Shown: one piece after another, positions 1-5,905 of the stretch
Position numbering within the stretch: position 1 is the first letter of the stretch
Layout of the letters: every line of letters starts with the position of its first letter
Source: Actinomycetota bacterium
GTDB taxonomy: Bacteria > Actinomycetota > Actinomycetes > Actinomycetales > Dermatophilaceae
DNA: 64,000 bases
NCBI GenBank assembly: GCA_020161815.1
Contig: JAIUOP010000006.1
Location: 62,001-126,000 of the forward strand
Reading direction: 5' to 3'
The notes under the pieces: model-generated
What the model was told of the DNA's origin: nothing
What the model saw: only the letters and a program-made list of their open reading frames with translations
The model's database searches: none
Program-made: the position numbers and the translations under genes

Positions 1-58
1 GCTGGTCGAACCCGTCGACATGGGCATAGAGCAGGACGTTGACGTCCGGGACGATCAC
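1..58 (-). CDS. vapC: VapC-like PIN-domain toxin, N-terminal fragment (runs off window)
   Basis: Only the first 19 codons are inside the window. They start at a GTG at 58 and read (M)IVPDVNVLLYAHVDGF, the typical opening of PIN-domain ribonucleases: a beta strand with the first catalytic Asp followed by NVLLYA. The start codon shares GTGA with the stop of the upstream antitoxin gene, so the two are translationally coupled. PIN toxins of VapBC systems cleave RNA (often tRNA or rRNA) when freed from the antitoxin. The remaining acidic residues lie outside the window, so whether the toxin is intact cannot be judged. Confidence 0.8.
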   Translation of the reverse strand, partial: MIVPDVNVLLYAHVDGFDQ

Positions 59-297
59 GACGACGTGAGCTCGTCGTCAGCCAACTCGTCGACGAGGTGA
101 TTCAGCCGTGCCACGTCAATCCCACCCCGGACCCCGGAGCGATGAACGGGGACCACGTGGGCCGAAACGCCATCGGCCGTGCCGAGCGCCCGCCTCAGGG
201 CGTCGTTGACGACGTCCTTCATCGTCCGACGGTCGCGGCGAACGGCGTCCTCGACGAGCCGACTGACGTCGTCATCGAGCGTGAGCGTGGTCCTCAT
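55..297 (-). CDS. vapB: VapB-like ribbon-helix-helix antitoxin
   Basis: An 80-residue protein beginning MRTTLTLDDDVSRLVEDAV, a short beta strand followed by helices as in ribbon-helix-helix DNA-binding antitoxins. The C-terminal half (HVVPVHRSGVRGGIDVARLN) is the usual toxin-masking extension. It lies immediately upstream of, and overlaps by 4 nt, a PIN toxin gene. By family knowledge it neutralises the toxin and represses its own operon through palindromic operators. A perfect 14-bp palindrome lies just upstream. The ATG at 297 sits 6 nt behind a -10-like TAAGAT, so the mRNA is probably leaderless. Confidence 0.8.
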   Translation of the reverse strand: MRTTLTLDDDVSRLVEDAVRRDRRTMKDVVNDALRRALGTADGVSAHVVPVHRSGVRGGIDVARLNHLVDELADDELTSS

Positions 298-303
298 GCA
301 GAC

Positions 304-337
304 ATCTTAGCATCAGACGATCAGGCATCATGATGCC
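304..337 (-). promoter_or_regulatory. vapBC promoter and palindromic operator
   Basis: On the minus strand the -10-like box TAAGAT (304-309) ends 6 nt before the antitoxin ATG. Upstream lies the perfect palindrome GGCATCATGATGCC (324-337), and another GCATCA half-site is at 310-315. This is the arrangement expected for autoregulation by a ribbon-helix-helix antitoxin. Operator function is inferred. Confidence 0.55.
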
Positions 338-388
338 TTGATGGCCGGCCAGGTTCCCGGCGTACGCCTCGGGGCCGTACAGGCCTCC

Positions 389-600
389 CATGAGCGCCGC
401 ACGCCGCCGTCTCCCCCTCTCCGTCTGACCGCGATCGTCGATCAGCAGTTCTCCGTCAAGATCGACCAGTACGGCGGGGACAACAGCTACCTCGCCGTGA
501 CCGTCGGTCTCGACGCGGCCCAGCAGTACGGCTGGCCGGTGCGGTCCGAGCACGCCTGCCTGATGGACTGGTACGCCACCTCTGCGGGCCGTCGTAGGAC
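389..600 (+). pseudogene. Possible gene remnant of unknown family
   Basis: The plus-strand frame from about 425 to 590 reads TAIVDQQFSVKIDQYGGD then NSYLAVTVGLDAAQQYGW. Its codons are almost all G/C-ending and its composition looks like real protein. An ATG at 389 opens a different frame (MSAARRRLPLSV) that stops at once, so a 1-nt frameshift could have broken the gene. Beyond about 600 the frame turns into Arg/Pro-rich text antisense to the redoxin gene. I do not recognise the family. No other gene is seen between 338 and 714. Confidence 0.3.
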
Positions 601-714
601 GCCCGACACCGGTCCCGCGCCGCGAGGAAACCGGAGCCCGGGCAGGCCGCGAACGCCGTCTCCACCCGCTTCTTCCCGAGCCCCTCCCCGGCACTCACCC
701 CGCCCGTCGCCCCG

Positions 715-1221
715 TCATCCCGCGGACCGGCCGGCCGACCACTCCACGGTCTCCTCGGCGAGCAGACTGCCCAGCGCCCCACCGAGGGCGAGCTCGTCGA
801 CCGTCCCGAAGGCCTGTGCGCGCAAGCGCCCACCCCGGTCCAGGACGATGAGCGTCGGCGTTCCCTGCAGCCCCCACCGCTGCATCGTCATCGGTATGCC
901 GTGCCCCTGCGGTGTGTCGACGCCCACCGGGAAGGTGACCCGATACTCGTGCATGAAGGCCTTGAGCGACACCGGCGTCATCGCCTCATGGTGCTCGAAG
1001 ACCGTGTGCAGCCCGATGACGACGACCTCGTCCGCCAGGGTCGAGTGCACCTTGCGCGCCAGCGGCAGCCCGTGACTGACACACCCCGGGCAGAGCATCT
1101 GGAAGGCCTCGATCACCACCACGCGACCTCGCAGCCCGGCAAGGGTCTCGGCCGGCGGCGTGCCCAGCCACTCACTGACCTCCCACTCGGGGGTCGGACC
1201 CATCACCGGTAGTCGCTGCAT
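715..1221 (-). CDS. Thioredoxin-like (TlpA/redoxin family) protein
   Basis: A 168-residue thioredoxin-fold protein. The strand VVVIEAFQML leads into a CPGC active site (Cys44-Pro-Gly-Cys47), and the later GTPTLIVLD supplies the cis-Pro loop. VDTPQGHGIPMTMQRWG is a typical redoxin insertion. No signal peptide or lipobox is visible, so it is probably cytoplasmic. CPGC is closer to TlpA/peroxiredoxin-like proteins than to CGPC thioredoxins. Likely role: thiol-disulfide exchange or peroxide reduction; the partner is unknown. It is monocistronic, flanked by decayed DNA on both sides. The ATG lies 8 nt behind a TAGCGT box at 1230-1235. Confidence 0.75.
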   Translation of the reverse strand: MQRLPVMGPTPEWEVSEWLGTPPAETLAGLRGRVVVIEAFQMLCPGCVSHGLPLARKVHSTLADEVVVIGLHTVFEHHEAMTPVSLKAFMHEYRVTFPVGVDTPQGHGIPMTMQRWGLQGTPTLIVLDRGGRLRAQAFGTVDELALGGALGSLLAEETVEWSAGRSAG

Positions 1222-1229
1222 ACCCAGCC

Positions 1230-1235
1230 ACGCTA
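1230..1235 (-). promoter_or_regulatory. -10-like box of the redoxin gene
   Basis: TAGCGT on the minus strand, 8 nt upstream of the ATG at 1221. This is compatible with a leaderless or nearly leaderless transcript. No clear -35 box was found. Confidence 0.35.
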
Positions 1236-1306
1236 GACCCGGAAAGCGTCGACGTCCCGGTCTCCATCGACCTCGATCCGCAGTGAGGTCAGAGGCTCGG
1301 GGCCAC

Positions 1307-1540
1307 TCACCCCAGGACCAGGCCCCAACTCCACCGGTCCCAGCGGTGATACCTGCTCGCGACAGCAGCGCTCATCGACAAGGTGAGCGCATAGGGCCGG
1401 GCTCCCAAGGCGCGGGCCATCAGCCACACGAAGGGGCTGATGAGGAGCAGCCAGGCGGGCCCGAACTGGCTGGCTCGCCCGGTCAGACGAACGGTGTCGC
1501 CCGTGGGCTCACCGGTGGGCGTTGCCGGAGTTCAAGGGCA
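1307..1540 (-). pseudogene. C-terminal remnant of an integral membrane protein
   Basis: The minus-strand frame ending at TGA 1307-1309 reads AWLLLISPFVWLMARALG, then ARPYALTLSMSAAVASRY, then a Trp-rich tail. It has a hydrophobic helix and sensible G/C-ending codons. The frame has no plausible start and no membrane-protein gene precedes it. It looks like the 3' end of a deleted membrane protein gene; the family is not recognised. It lies back to back with another remnant at 1522-1683. Confidence 0.3.
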
Positions 1541-1683
1541 CCGCGGCGGTGCGCCAAAGCGCTGAGCAGCGCCAGCGTCTGCTCGCGTTCTCGGCCGAGC
1601 AGTATTTGGCCGGTCGCTCCCTGCGGCAGATCGCCGAGCTGACCGATCGATCCCAAACCGGCTCATCCCAATTGAGGGTGTAG
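1522..1683 (+). pseudogene. Helix-turn-helix protein fragment
   Basis: The frame ending at TAG 1681-1683 encodes FKGTAAVRQSAEQRQRLLAF, then SAEQYLAGRSLRQIAEL, then TDRSQT. The GRSLRQIAELTDRSQT stretch is a helix-turn-helix like those of small actinobacterial HTH proteins and recombinases. The normal continuation of the recognition helix is lost: after SQT the frame runs into GSSQLRV and stops. There is no good start codon except TTG 1522. Interpreted as a truncated remnant. Confidence 0.4.
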
Positions 1684-1931
1684 CTACGGTCTGAAGCCGC
1701 CGGTCTCGAGGAGGCTGCGGGCGATGTAGTTTACCTACCCGATAGTTTTCATGGCCCGTTGTGACTAGTGCGCGTCCGCGCGGTCCTGACGACCTGGCTC
1801 ACCCCGGCCGCGGGTCACCCTTCGGGCACGTGCAAAGGTTCGGGAACGCCCCCACTCGCTCTCCTGAGCCGCGCGAAAGGGGCTGTGTGACAACCACTTT
1901 CGCTGGCCCGCAGCGAGCCGCCCACGTGGCC
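1684..1931. other. Non-coding stretch with a possible transposase 3' tail
   Basis: On the minus strand 1684-1734 could encode NYIARSLLETGGFRP before a TAG. This resembles a short C-terminal tail of a transposase but is preceded by an in-frame stop. Positions 1720-1760 (tagtttacctacccgatag) are unusually AT-rich for this window. No complete gene is visible up to the aldolase promoter. Confidence 0.25.
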
Positions 1932-1937
1932 TAGGAT
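1932..1937 (+). promoter_or_regulatory. -10 box for a leaderless class II aldolase mRNA
   Basis: TAGGAT ends 6 nt before the GTG start at 1944, and no Shine-Dalgarno sequence lies between. The same spacing recurs at other genes in the window. Confidence 0.45.
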
Positions 1938-1943
1938 GTCGCC

Positions 1944-2570
1944 GTGGCTGCGCTCCAGACCGTCATCCTCCAGCTCGCCGAGGCAGGGCGGACCGTCGTC
2001 GAACGCGGGCTGGTCCTCGCCTCGGGCGGCAACCTCTCCGCGCGACTCGATGACGGCACCTTCGTCGTCACCGCCTCGGGCACCTGGCTGGACCGCCTCA
2101 CCGACGAGGACTTCAGTGTCATCGACACGGAAGGGTCCGTGGTCGCGGGAAACCCCAGGCCCAGTGTGGAGTGGAAGCTGCACCACCACACCTATGCCGC
2201 GCGCCGCGACGTCACGGCCGTCGTCCACCTCCACCCGCAGCACGTGCTGCTCGTCGACATGCTCGGTCACCCGATCCGGTGCACGACCCTCGACCACGCG
2301 TTCTACCTCGGCTCGGTGGCCCGGGTTCCCTTCCGGCCCGCCGGCAGTGAGGAGATCGCCGCCCTCGCGAGCGAGGCGGTCAGCGACGGGACGAATGCCG
2401 TGGTCCTGGCCCACCACGGGTGCTCGGCGCTGGGCGACTCGGTGCCGATGGCCCTGCGGCGGGCGATGAACCTCGAGGAGGCGGCGACGATGACCTACCG
2501 GCTTCTGCTGGCCGGCGACACCGACAGCGACTTCCCGGAGGAGTACCGGGGCCGGATCATCAGCGTGTGA
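1944..2570 (+). CDS. Class II aldolase/adducin family protein, possibly MtnB-like
   Basis: A 208-residue class II aldolase fold. LASGGNLSARL is the phosphate-binding loop, VVHLHPQHV gives the HxH metal ligands, and LAHHGCSALG supplies the third His region. Members are zinc-dependent aldolases (fuculose- or ribulose-phosphate type) or methylthioribulose-1-phosphate dehydratases. The mtnA gene 1.5 kb away, on the opposite strand, favours use of (methylthio- or deoxy-)ribulose-1-phosphate from S-adenosylmethionine by-products. That assignment is inference, and plain sugar-phosphate aldolase remains possible. The GTG start was chosen for its place behind TAGGAT and because the aldolase N-terminal helix begins there. 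The last 11 nt overlap the convergent gene at 2560. Confidence 0.7.
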   Translation: MAALQTVILQLAEAGRTVVERGLVLASGGNLSARLDDGTFVVTASGTWLDRLTDEDFSVIDTEGSVVAGNPRPSVEWKLHHHTYAARRDVTAVVHLHPQHVLLVDMLGHPIRCTTLDHAFYLGSVARVPFRPAGSEEIAALASEAVSDGTNAVVLAHHGCSALGDSVPMALRRAMNLEEAATMTYRLLLAGDTDSDFPEEYRGRIISV

Positions 2571-3324
2571 GGGCCAGGCTCCCGAGAGCGACGAGCCAGC
2601 TGACGAAGCTCCCGATGAGGAAGTACTCGGTGATCTCGTCGATGCCCACGGCGTCGATCGTCGACCCGTCCTTGGCCTTGGCCTGCAGCTCGGGGAAGCG
2701 GATGAGCCCCTTGGCGCCGATGACGAGGCCGGCCGCGGTCAGCTGACCGGCCAGTCCCAGTCCGAGGATGAGCAGGCGCTCCATCGGACCCAGGAGGCGC
2801 CCGCCGCGGAGCCGGTCGGCGGGTTGGGCCAGCCCGCTGTTGCGCGGCCGCAGGGCGCCGACCGAGACCAGCACGAGACGGACGACGATGTTGGCGGTCG
2901 CGACATTGGCGACGACGAGGGCGGCGACGAGGAGCAGGTGCTCGAGGGCGCGGCCGCCGACCGGGCCGTCGCCGGTGAAGGGCAGCTCGGCCCAGGCCAG
3001 CCAGCGCGCGAGCGGGCCGCCCGGTGTGCTCGCCCAGCCGGAGAGGCCGAGCAGCAGCAGCGGGCCCGCGAGGAGGGCCCCGAGGGCCAGGAGGTGGGCG
3101 CGGCCGCGGCGGCCCTGGGCACGCTCCGAGGCGGTCCACCACAGCACGAGCGGGATGATGGAGGCGCTGAGGACCACCAGGTCGGCCGCTGCCGTGAGGC
3201 CGGCGAGGAGCGCCCCGCCGTAGAGCACGACGGCACCGACGACCGGGACGAGCCAGCCCGGCCGGGTCGGACGGCACAGGTCCATGACACCGACGCCGAG
3301 CACCCACAGCGCGAGCCAGGTCAT
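2560..3324 (-). CDS. Polytopic membrane protein paired with SatD-like regulator
   Basis: A 254-residue protein with about seven hydrophobic helices (for example LVPVVGAVVLYGGALLAGLT, LLLVAALVVANVATANIVV and LLILGLGLAGQLTAAGLVIG). The cytoplasmic-looking loop ELQAKAKDGSTIDAVGIDEI resembles DUF3307-type membrane proteins encoded next to SatD genes. Its ATG shares ATGA with the stop of the SatD-like gene (3321-3324), so the pair is translationally coupled. Transport or sensing is possible, but no substrate can be read from the sequence. Confidence 0.65.
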   Translation of the reverse strand: MTWLALWVLGVGVMDLCRPTRPGWLVPVVGAVVLYGGALLAGLTAAADLVVLSASIIPLVLWWTASERAQGRRGRAHLLALGALLAGPLLLLGLSGWASTPGGPLARWLAWAELPFTGDGPVGGRALEHLLLVAALVVANVATANIVVRLVLVSVGALRPRNSGLAQPADRLRGGRLLGPMERLLILGLGLAGQLTAAGLVIGAKGLIRFPELQAKAKDGSTIDAVGIDEITEYFLIGSFVSWLVALGSLALTR

Positions 3325-3971
3325 GGCAGCCTCCTCAACATCCCGTGCGCGTGCAGGATCGCACCGATCCCCTGGGTGCGCACCTGCTGCGACACCGCCG
3401 ACGGGCTGATCCCCTCCCGCGCCGCCAGCTCGGCCTGGGTGGCGCCGGCGAGGAGGCCCGCGAGCAGCCGCAGCCCGCGCTCCGAGAGCGATCCAACCAG
3501 CTGGTCCTGACAGGCCAGGGCTGCGTTGACCGCGTCCTGTGTCCCCGCCCGCTCGGGCGCGCTCTCACGGTATGCCGTGCGCAGGCTCTTGAGCCCGCCT
3601 CCCCGGGCACTCGCCTCGATGGCCTCGACGGCCTCGCGGGCGGCCCACCAGCCCGGGCCGTCCTGGAGCCCGGTGCCGGTCTCGAGGTCGACGACCGGGC
3701 CGCGCCCGAGACCGATCCGCACGTCGACGGCGGGGAGGAGAGCCAGGCGCACCCGCAGGGCGGCATCGAGTGCCGACCCGAGGGTGGGATAGCGGCCTTG
3801 GAACTCGTCACCGACGGTGACGGCCAGGGCGGGATCGGAGTCGACCTCGGCGTCGACGGCGGTGAGGACCTCGCGCAGGCGCGCGTGAAGGGCGACGCGG
3901 TCCGGGGCCCGGCGGGATCCGACGACATCCCCCAGGAGGCTCACTCGTGAAGCCGGTGACTTCCTTCTCAC
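3321..3971 (-). CDS. SatD family regulatory protein
   Basis: A 216-residue protein. The N-terminal SLLGDVVGSRRAPDR and the central TVGDEFQGRYPTLGSALDAA are signatures of the SatD family. The C-terminus (TQAELAAREGISPSAVSQQV) is a helix-turn-helix, so it probably binds DNA. SatD was named from a stress/acid-tolerance locus of streptococci; the biochemical role is unknown. The GTG at 3971 follows TATTCT by 7 nt. A later GTG at 3945-3947, just before SLLGD, is the alternative start. Repeated TGAAG/CTTCA pentamers upstream are candidate operators for this HTH. Confidence 0.75.
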   Translation of the reverse strand: MRRKSPASRVSLLGDVVGSRRAPDRVALHARLREVLTAVDAEVDSDPALAVTVGDEFQGRYPTLGSALDAALRVRLALLPAVDVRIGLGRGPVVDLETGTGLQDGPGWWAAREAVEAIEASARGGGLKSLRTAYRESAPERAGTQDAVNAALACQDQLVGSLSERGLRLLAGLLAGATQAELAAREGISPSAVSQQVRTQGIGAILHAHGMLRRLP

Positions 3972-3975
3972 GAAA

Positions 3976-4039
3976 TGAAGAATATCACTTCACTTAAGCA
4001 GAGGGCTTCAGGGTCCACGTCTGAAGTCCGATCCTTCAG
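3976..4039. promoter_or_regulatory. satD promoter region with TGAAG/CTTCA repeats
   Basis: The -10 box TATTCT (3979-3984, minus strand) lies inside the inverted repeat TGAAG-N7-CTTCA (3976-3992). Further copies are CTTCA 4006-4010 and the inverted pair CTGAAG 4021-4026 / CTTCAG 4034-4039, which spans the mtnA stop codon. The array could be an operator for the SatD HTH protein. The mtnA-proximal pair could alternatively be a weak 3' hairpin. Confidence 0.45.
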
Positions 4040-5052
4040 TCCATCCGCTCCCCGGCTGCCGGTGAGACGACACCACGCTCGGTGACGACCGCCGTGACGA
4101 AGCGTGCGGGGGTCACGTCGAAAGCCGGGTTGAAGCCGACGGACGCCGAGGGCGTCACCGGCACCCCGGCATACCGCGTGACCTCCTCCCCCGGTCGCTC
4201 CTCGATCTCGATGTCCTCGCCGGAGGCGGTCGCGAGGTCGACCGTCGACCACGGGGCGGCCACGACGAACGGGATACCGGCCTCGCGGCAGGCGAGCGCC
4301 ACCCCCAGGGTGCCGATCTTGTTGGCGACATCGCCGTTGGCGGCGATCCGGTCCGACCCGACGATCGCGCAGTCGACGAGACCGCGCATGATCGTCGAGG
4401 CCGCCGCTCCATCGGACTGGACGGCGTGCGGGATGCCCTCCTCCGCGAGCTCGTAGGCGGTCAGCCGCGCCCCCTGGAGCAACGGGCGGGTCTCGTCGGC
4501 GTGGACGAACTCCAGCCGGTCGCGGGCGTGCAGCTCACGCACGAGCCCCAGGGCGGTCCCCCAGCCGGCGGTGGCGAGCGCGCCGGCATTGCAGTGGGTG
4601 AGGACCCGCAGGCGAGGGCGGTCGACGCGGGCGAGCAGCCAGTCCACCCCCAGGCGGGAGAGCTCCCGGTTGGCAGCCTCGTCCTCGGCCGCGAGGCGCC
4701 GGGCGGCCTCGAGGACGGCGTCACGGCCCTGCGCCACGAGCGGGCGCACCTGGTCGACCCCCCAGGCGAGGTTCACCGCGGTGGGGCGGGCCAGCCGGAC
4801 CCGGTCGATCGCGGCCTCCAGAGTGCCCTCGTCCCAGCCTTCGCGCCGCGCCTGGTCGAGCGCGACGACCACGCCCATGGCCCCCGCGACGCCGAGCGCC
4901 GGCGCGCCGCGGACGGCGAGGACGGAGATGGCGTCGACGAGCTGGTCCACCGTCTCGACATCGAGATGGACCGTCTCGCCCGGGAGCCTGGTCTGGTCGA
5001 GCAGGCGGAGCCGGTCGGTCGACCCGTCCCAGGTGATGGCGTGCAGCGTCAT
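4036..5052 (-). CDS. mtnA: S-methyl-5-thioribose-1-phosphate isomerase
   Basis: A 338-residue eIF2B-like isomerase converting the aldose MTR-1-P to the ketose MTRu-1-P in methionine salvage. Seen in order: AVRGAPALGVAGA, the catalytic-Cys motif THCNAGALATAGWGTALG, ETRPLLQGARLTAYEL, the catalytic-Asp motif AIVGSDRIAANGDVANKIGT, and FVVAAPWSTVDL. Length and motifs are complete. The ATG lies 6 nt behind TAGGCT (5059-5064), so the transcript is probably leaderless. No mtnK, mtnP or mtnC/D is in the window. The only possible partner is the class II aldolase at 1944. Confidence 0.9.
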   Translation of the reverse strand: MTLHAITWDGSTDRLRLLDQTRLPGETVHLDVETVDQLVDAISVLAVRGAPALGVAGAMGVVVALDQARREGWDEGTLEAAIDRVRLARPTAVNLAWGVDQVRPLVAQGRDAVLEAARRLAAEDEAANRELSRLGVDWLLARVDRPRLRVLTHCNAGALATAGWGTALGLVRELHARDRLEFVHADETRPLLQGARLTAYELAEEGIPHAVQSDGAAASTIMRGLVDCAIVGSDRIAANGDVANKIGTLGVALACREAGIPFVVAAPWSTVDLATASGEDIEIEERPGEEVTRYAGVPVTPSASVGFNPAFDVTPARFVTAVVTERGVVSPAAGERMD

Positions 5053-5058
5053 GGCCTC

Positions 5059-5064
5059 AGCCTA
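5059..5064 (-). promoter_or_regulatory. -10 box for leaderless mtnA mRNA
   Basis: TAGGCT on the minus strand, separated from the ATG at 5052 by GAGGCC (6 nt). Confidence 0.45.
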
Positions 5065-5188
5065 GGTGGCGGCGGCCCGCCGGCGACGGCGGGCCGCCGG
5101 GCCCGCAACGGTGGACACGGACGCACCACGAGGCCACCATGGTCCCTCAGTGGCATGTCGTCCCCGGTTGCGGAGGAGGTCGGGTCGC

Positions 5189-5869
5189 ATGAGTTCTCTG
5201 CTGGTCTGGGCGGTCGTCGCGGCCGCTCTAGCCCTGCTCGCGGTGGTCGTCGGGGTCCGGGCTCAGAAGCTGGTCCTCGGGATCCTCGTCGACGACCGCA
5301 ACCGGTTCAGCCTCACGCGCTTCCAGGTCGTCGGCTGGACGCTGCTGCTGTTCTCGATGTTCGCCGCCGTGGCCGCCAAGCGCGCGAGCAATGACACGAC
5401 GACCTCCCTGGACTTCGTCATCCCCGGGGAACTCCTCCTCGTCCTGGGCATCAGCCTGTCCTCCACCGTCATCGCCACGGCCATCAAGGCGGTCAAGGAT
5501 TCCCGCGATGCGGGCACGATCAAGAGGGGCCTGGCTCCGGCTGCTCGGACCAGCGACTCGGATCCCGAGCTCAAGCCCTTCTTCTTCCAGGTCTTCCTCC
5601 AAGAGGACGGGGCCATGGCGGACAAGGTCGTCGATGTCGCCAAGTTCCAGAACTTCTGCCTGACCGTCGCCCTCTGGGTGGGCTACGTCGCCGTGGGCGG
5701 TGCCTTTCTCCGACAGGGTGAGCTCAAGGCGCTCCCCGGCTTCACCGACCAGTTCGTCACCCTCCTGGCCATCAGTCACGGCACCTACCTGGCCGGCAAG
5801 CTCCCCGACCATTCGGGACAGCCGGCGCTCACCGCGAACCGGGAGGGGAACGCACCGCGGACGACTTAG
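5189..5869 (+). CDS. Conserved membrane protein with RFQ motif, function unknown
   Basis: A 226-residue protein with about five hydrophobic segments: residues 3-24, about 48-68, about 80-100, about 150-170 and near 185-205. DDRNRFSLTRFQVVGWTLL recalls a family of bacterial membrane proteins that pair a DRNR..SRFQ loop with an IPGELLLVLGIS helix. No enzymatic motif is visible. The ATG was chosen because GGAGGAGG (5172-5179) precedes it at a usable distance and TM1 begins directly after. It is a single gene ending 36 nt from the convergent oligopeptidase gene. Confidence 0.6.
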   Translation: MSSLLVWAVVAAALALLAVVVGVRAQKLVLGILVDDRNRFSLTRFQVVGWTLLLFSMFAAVAAKRASNDTTTSLDFVIPGELLLVLGISLSSTVIATAIKAVKDSRDAGTIKRGLAPAARTSDSDPELKPFFFQVFLQEDGAMADKVVDVAKFQNFCLTVALWVGYVAVGGAFLRQGELKALPGFTDQFVTLLAISHGTYLAGKLPDHSGQPALTANREGNAPRTT

Positions 5870-5905
5870 GTTAGCCCGGCGACGGGCGGTCAGGTCACGT
5901 CCCCG

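Noticed and set aside
272-694. 140-codon minus-strand frame overlapping the vapB start
   Set aside because: Its Arg-rich text lacks motifs and it would overlap the vapBC promoter; the opposite strand has better codon bias here.
1233-1427. 64-codon minus-strand frame ending in a plausible-looking tail (LRIEVDGDRDVDAFRV)
   Set aside because: Most of the frame is atypical in composition, it lies out of frame with the better membrane-protein remnant, and no start signal is present. At most it is another remnant.
5870-5905. Possible terminator between the convergent genes ending at 5869 and 5906
   Set aside because: Only short imperfect complementarity is visible in the 36-nt gap; not strong enough to call.
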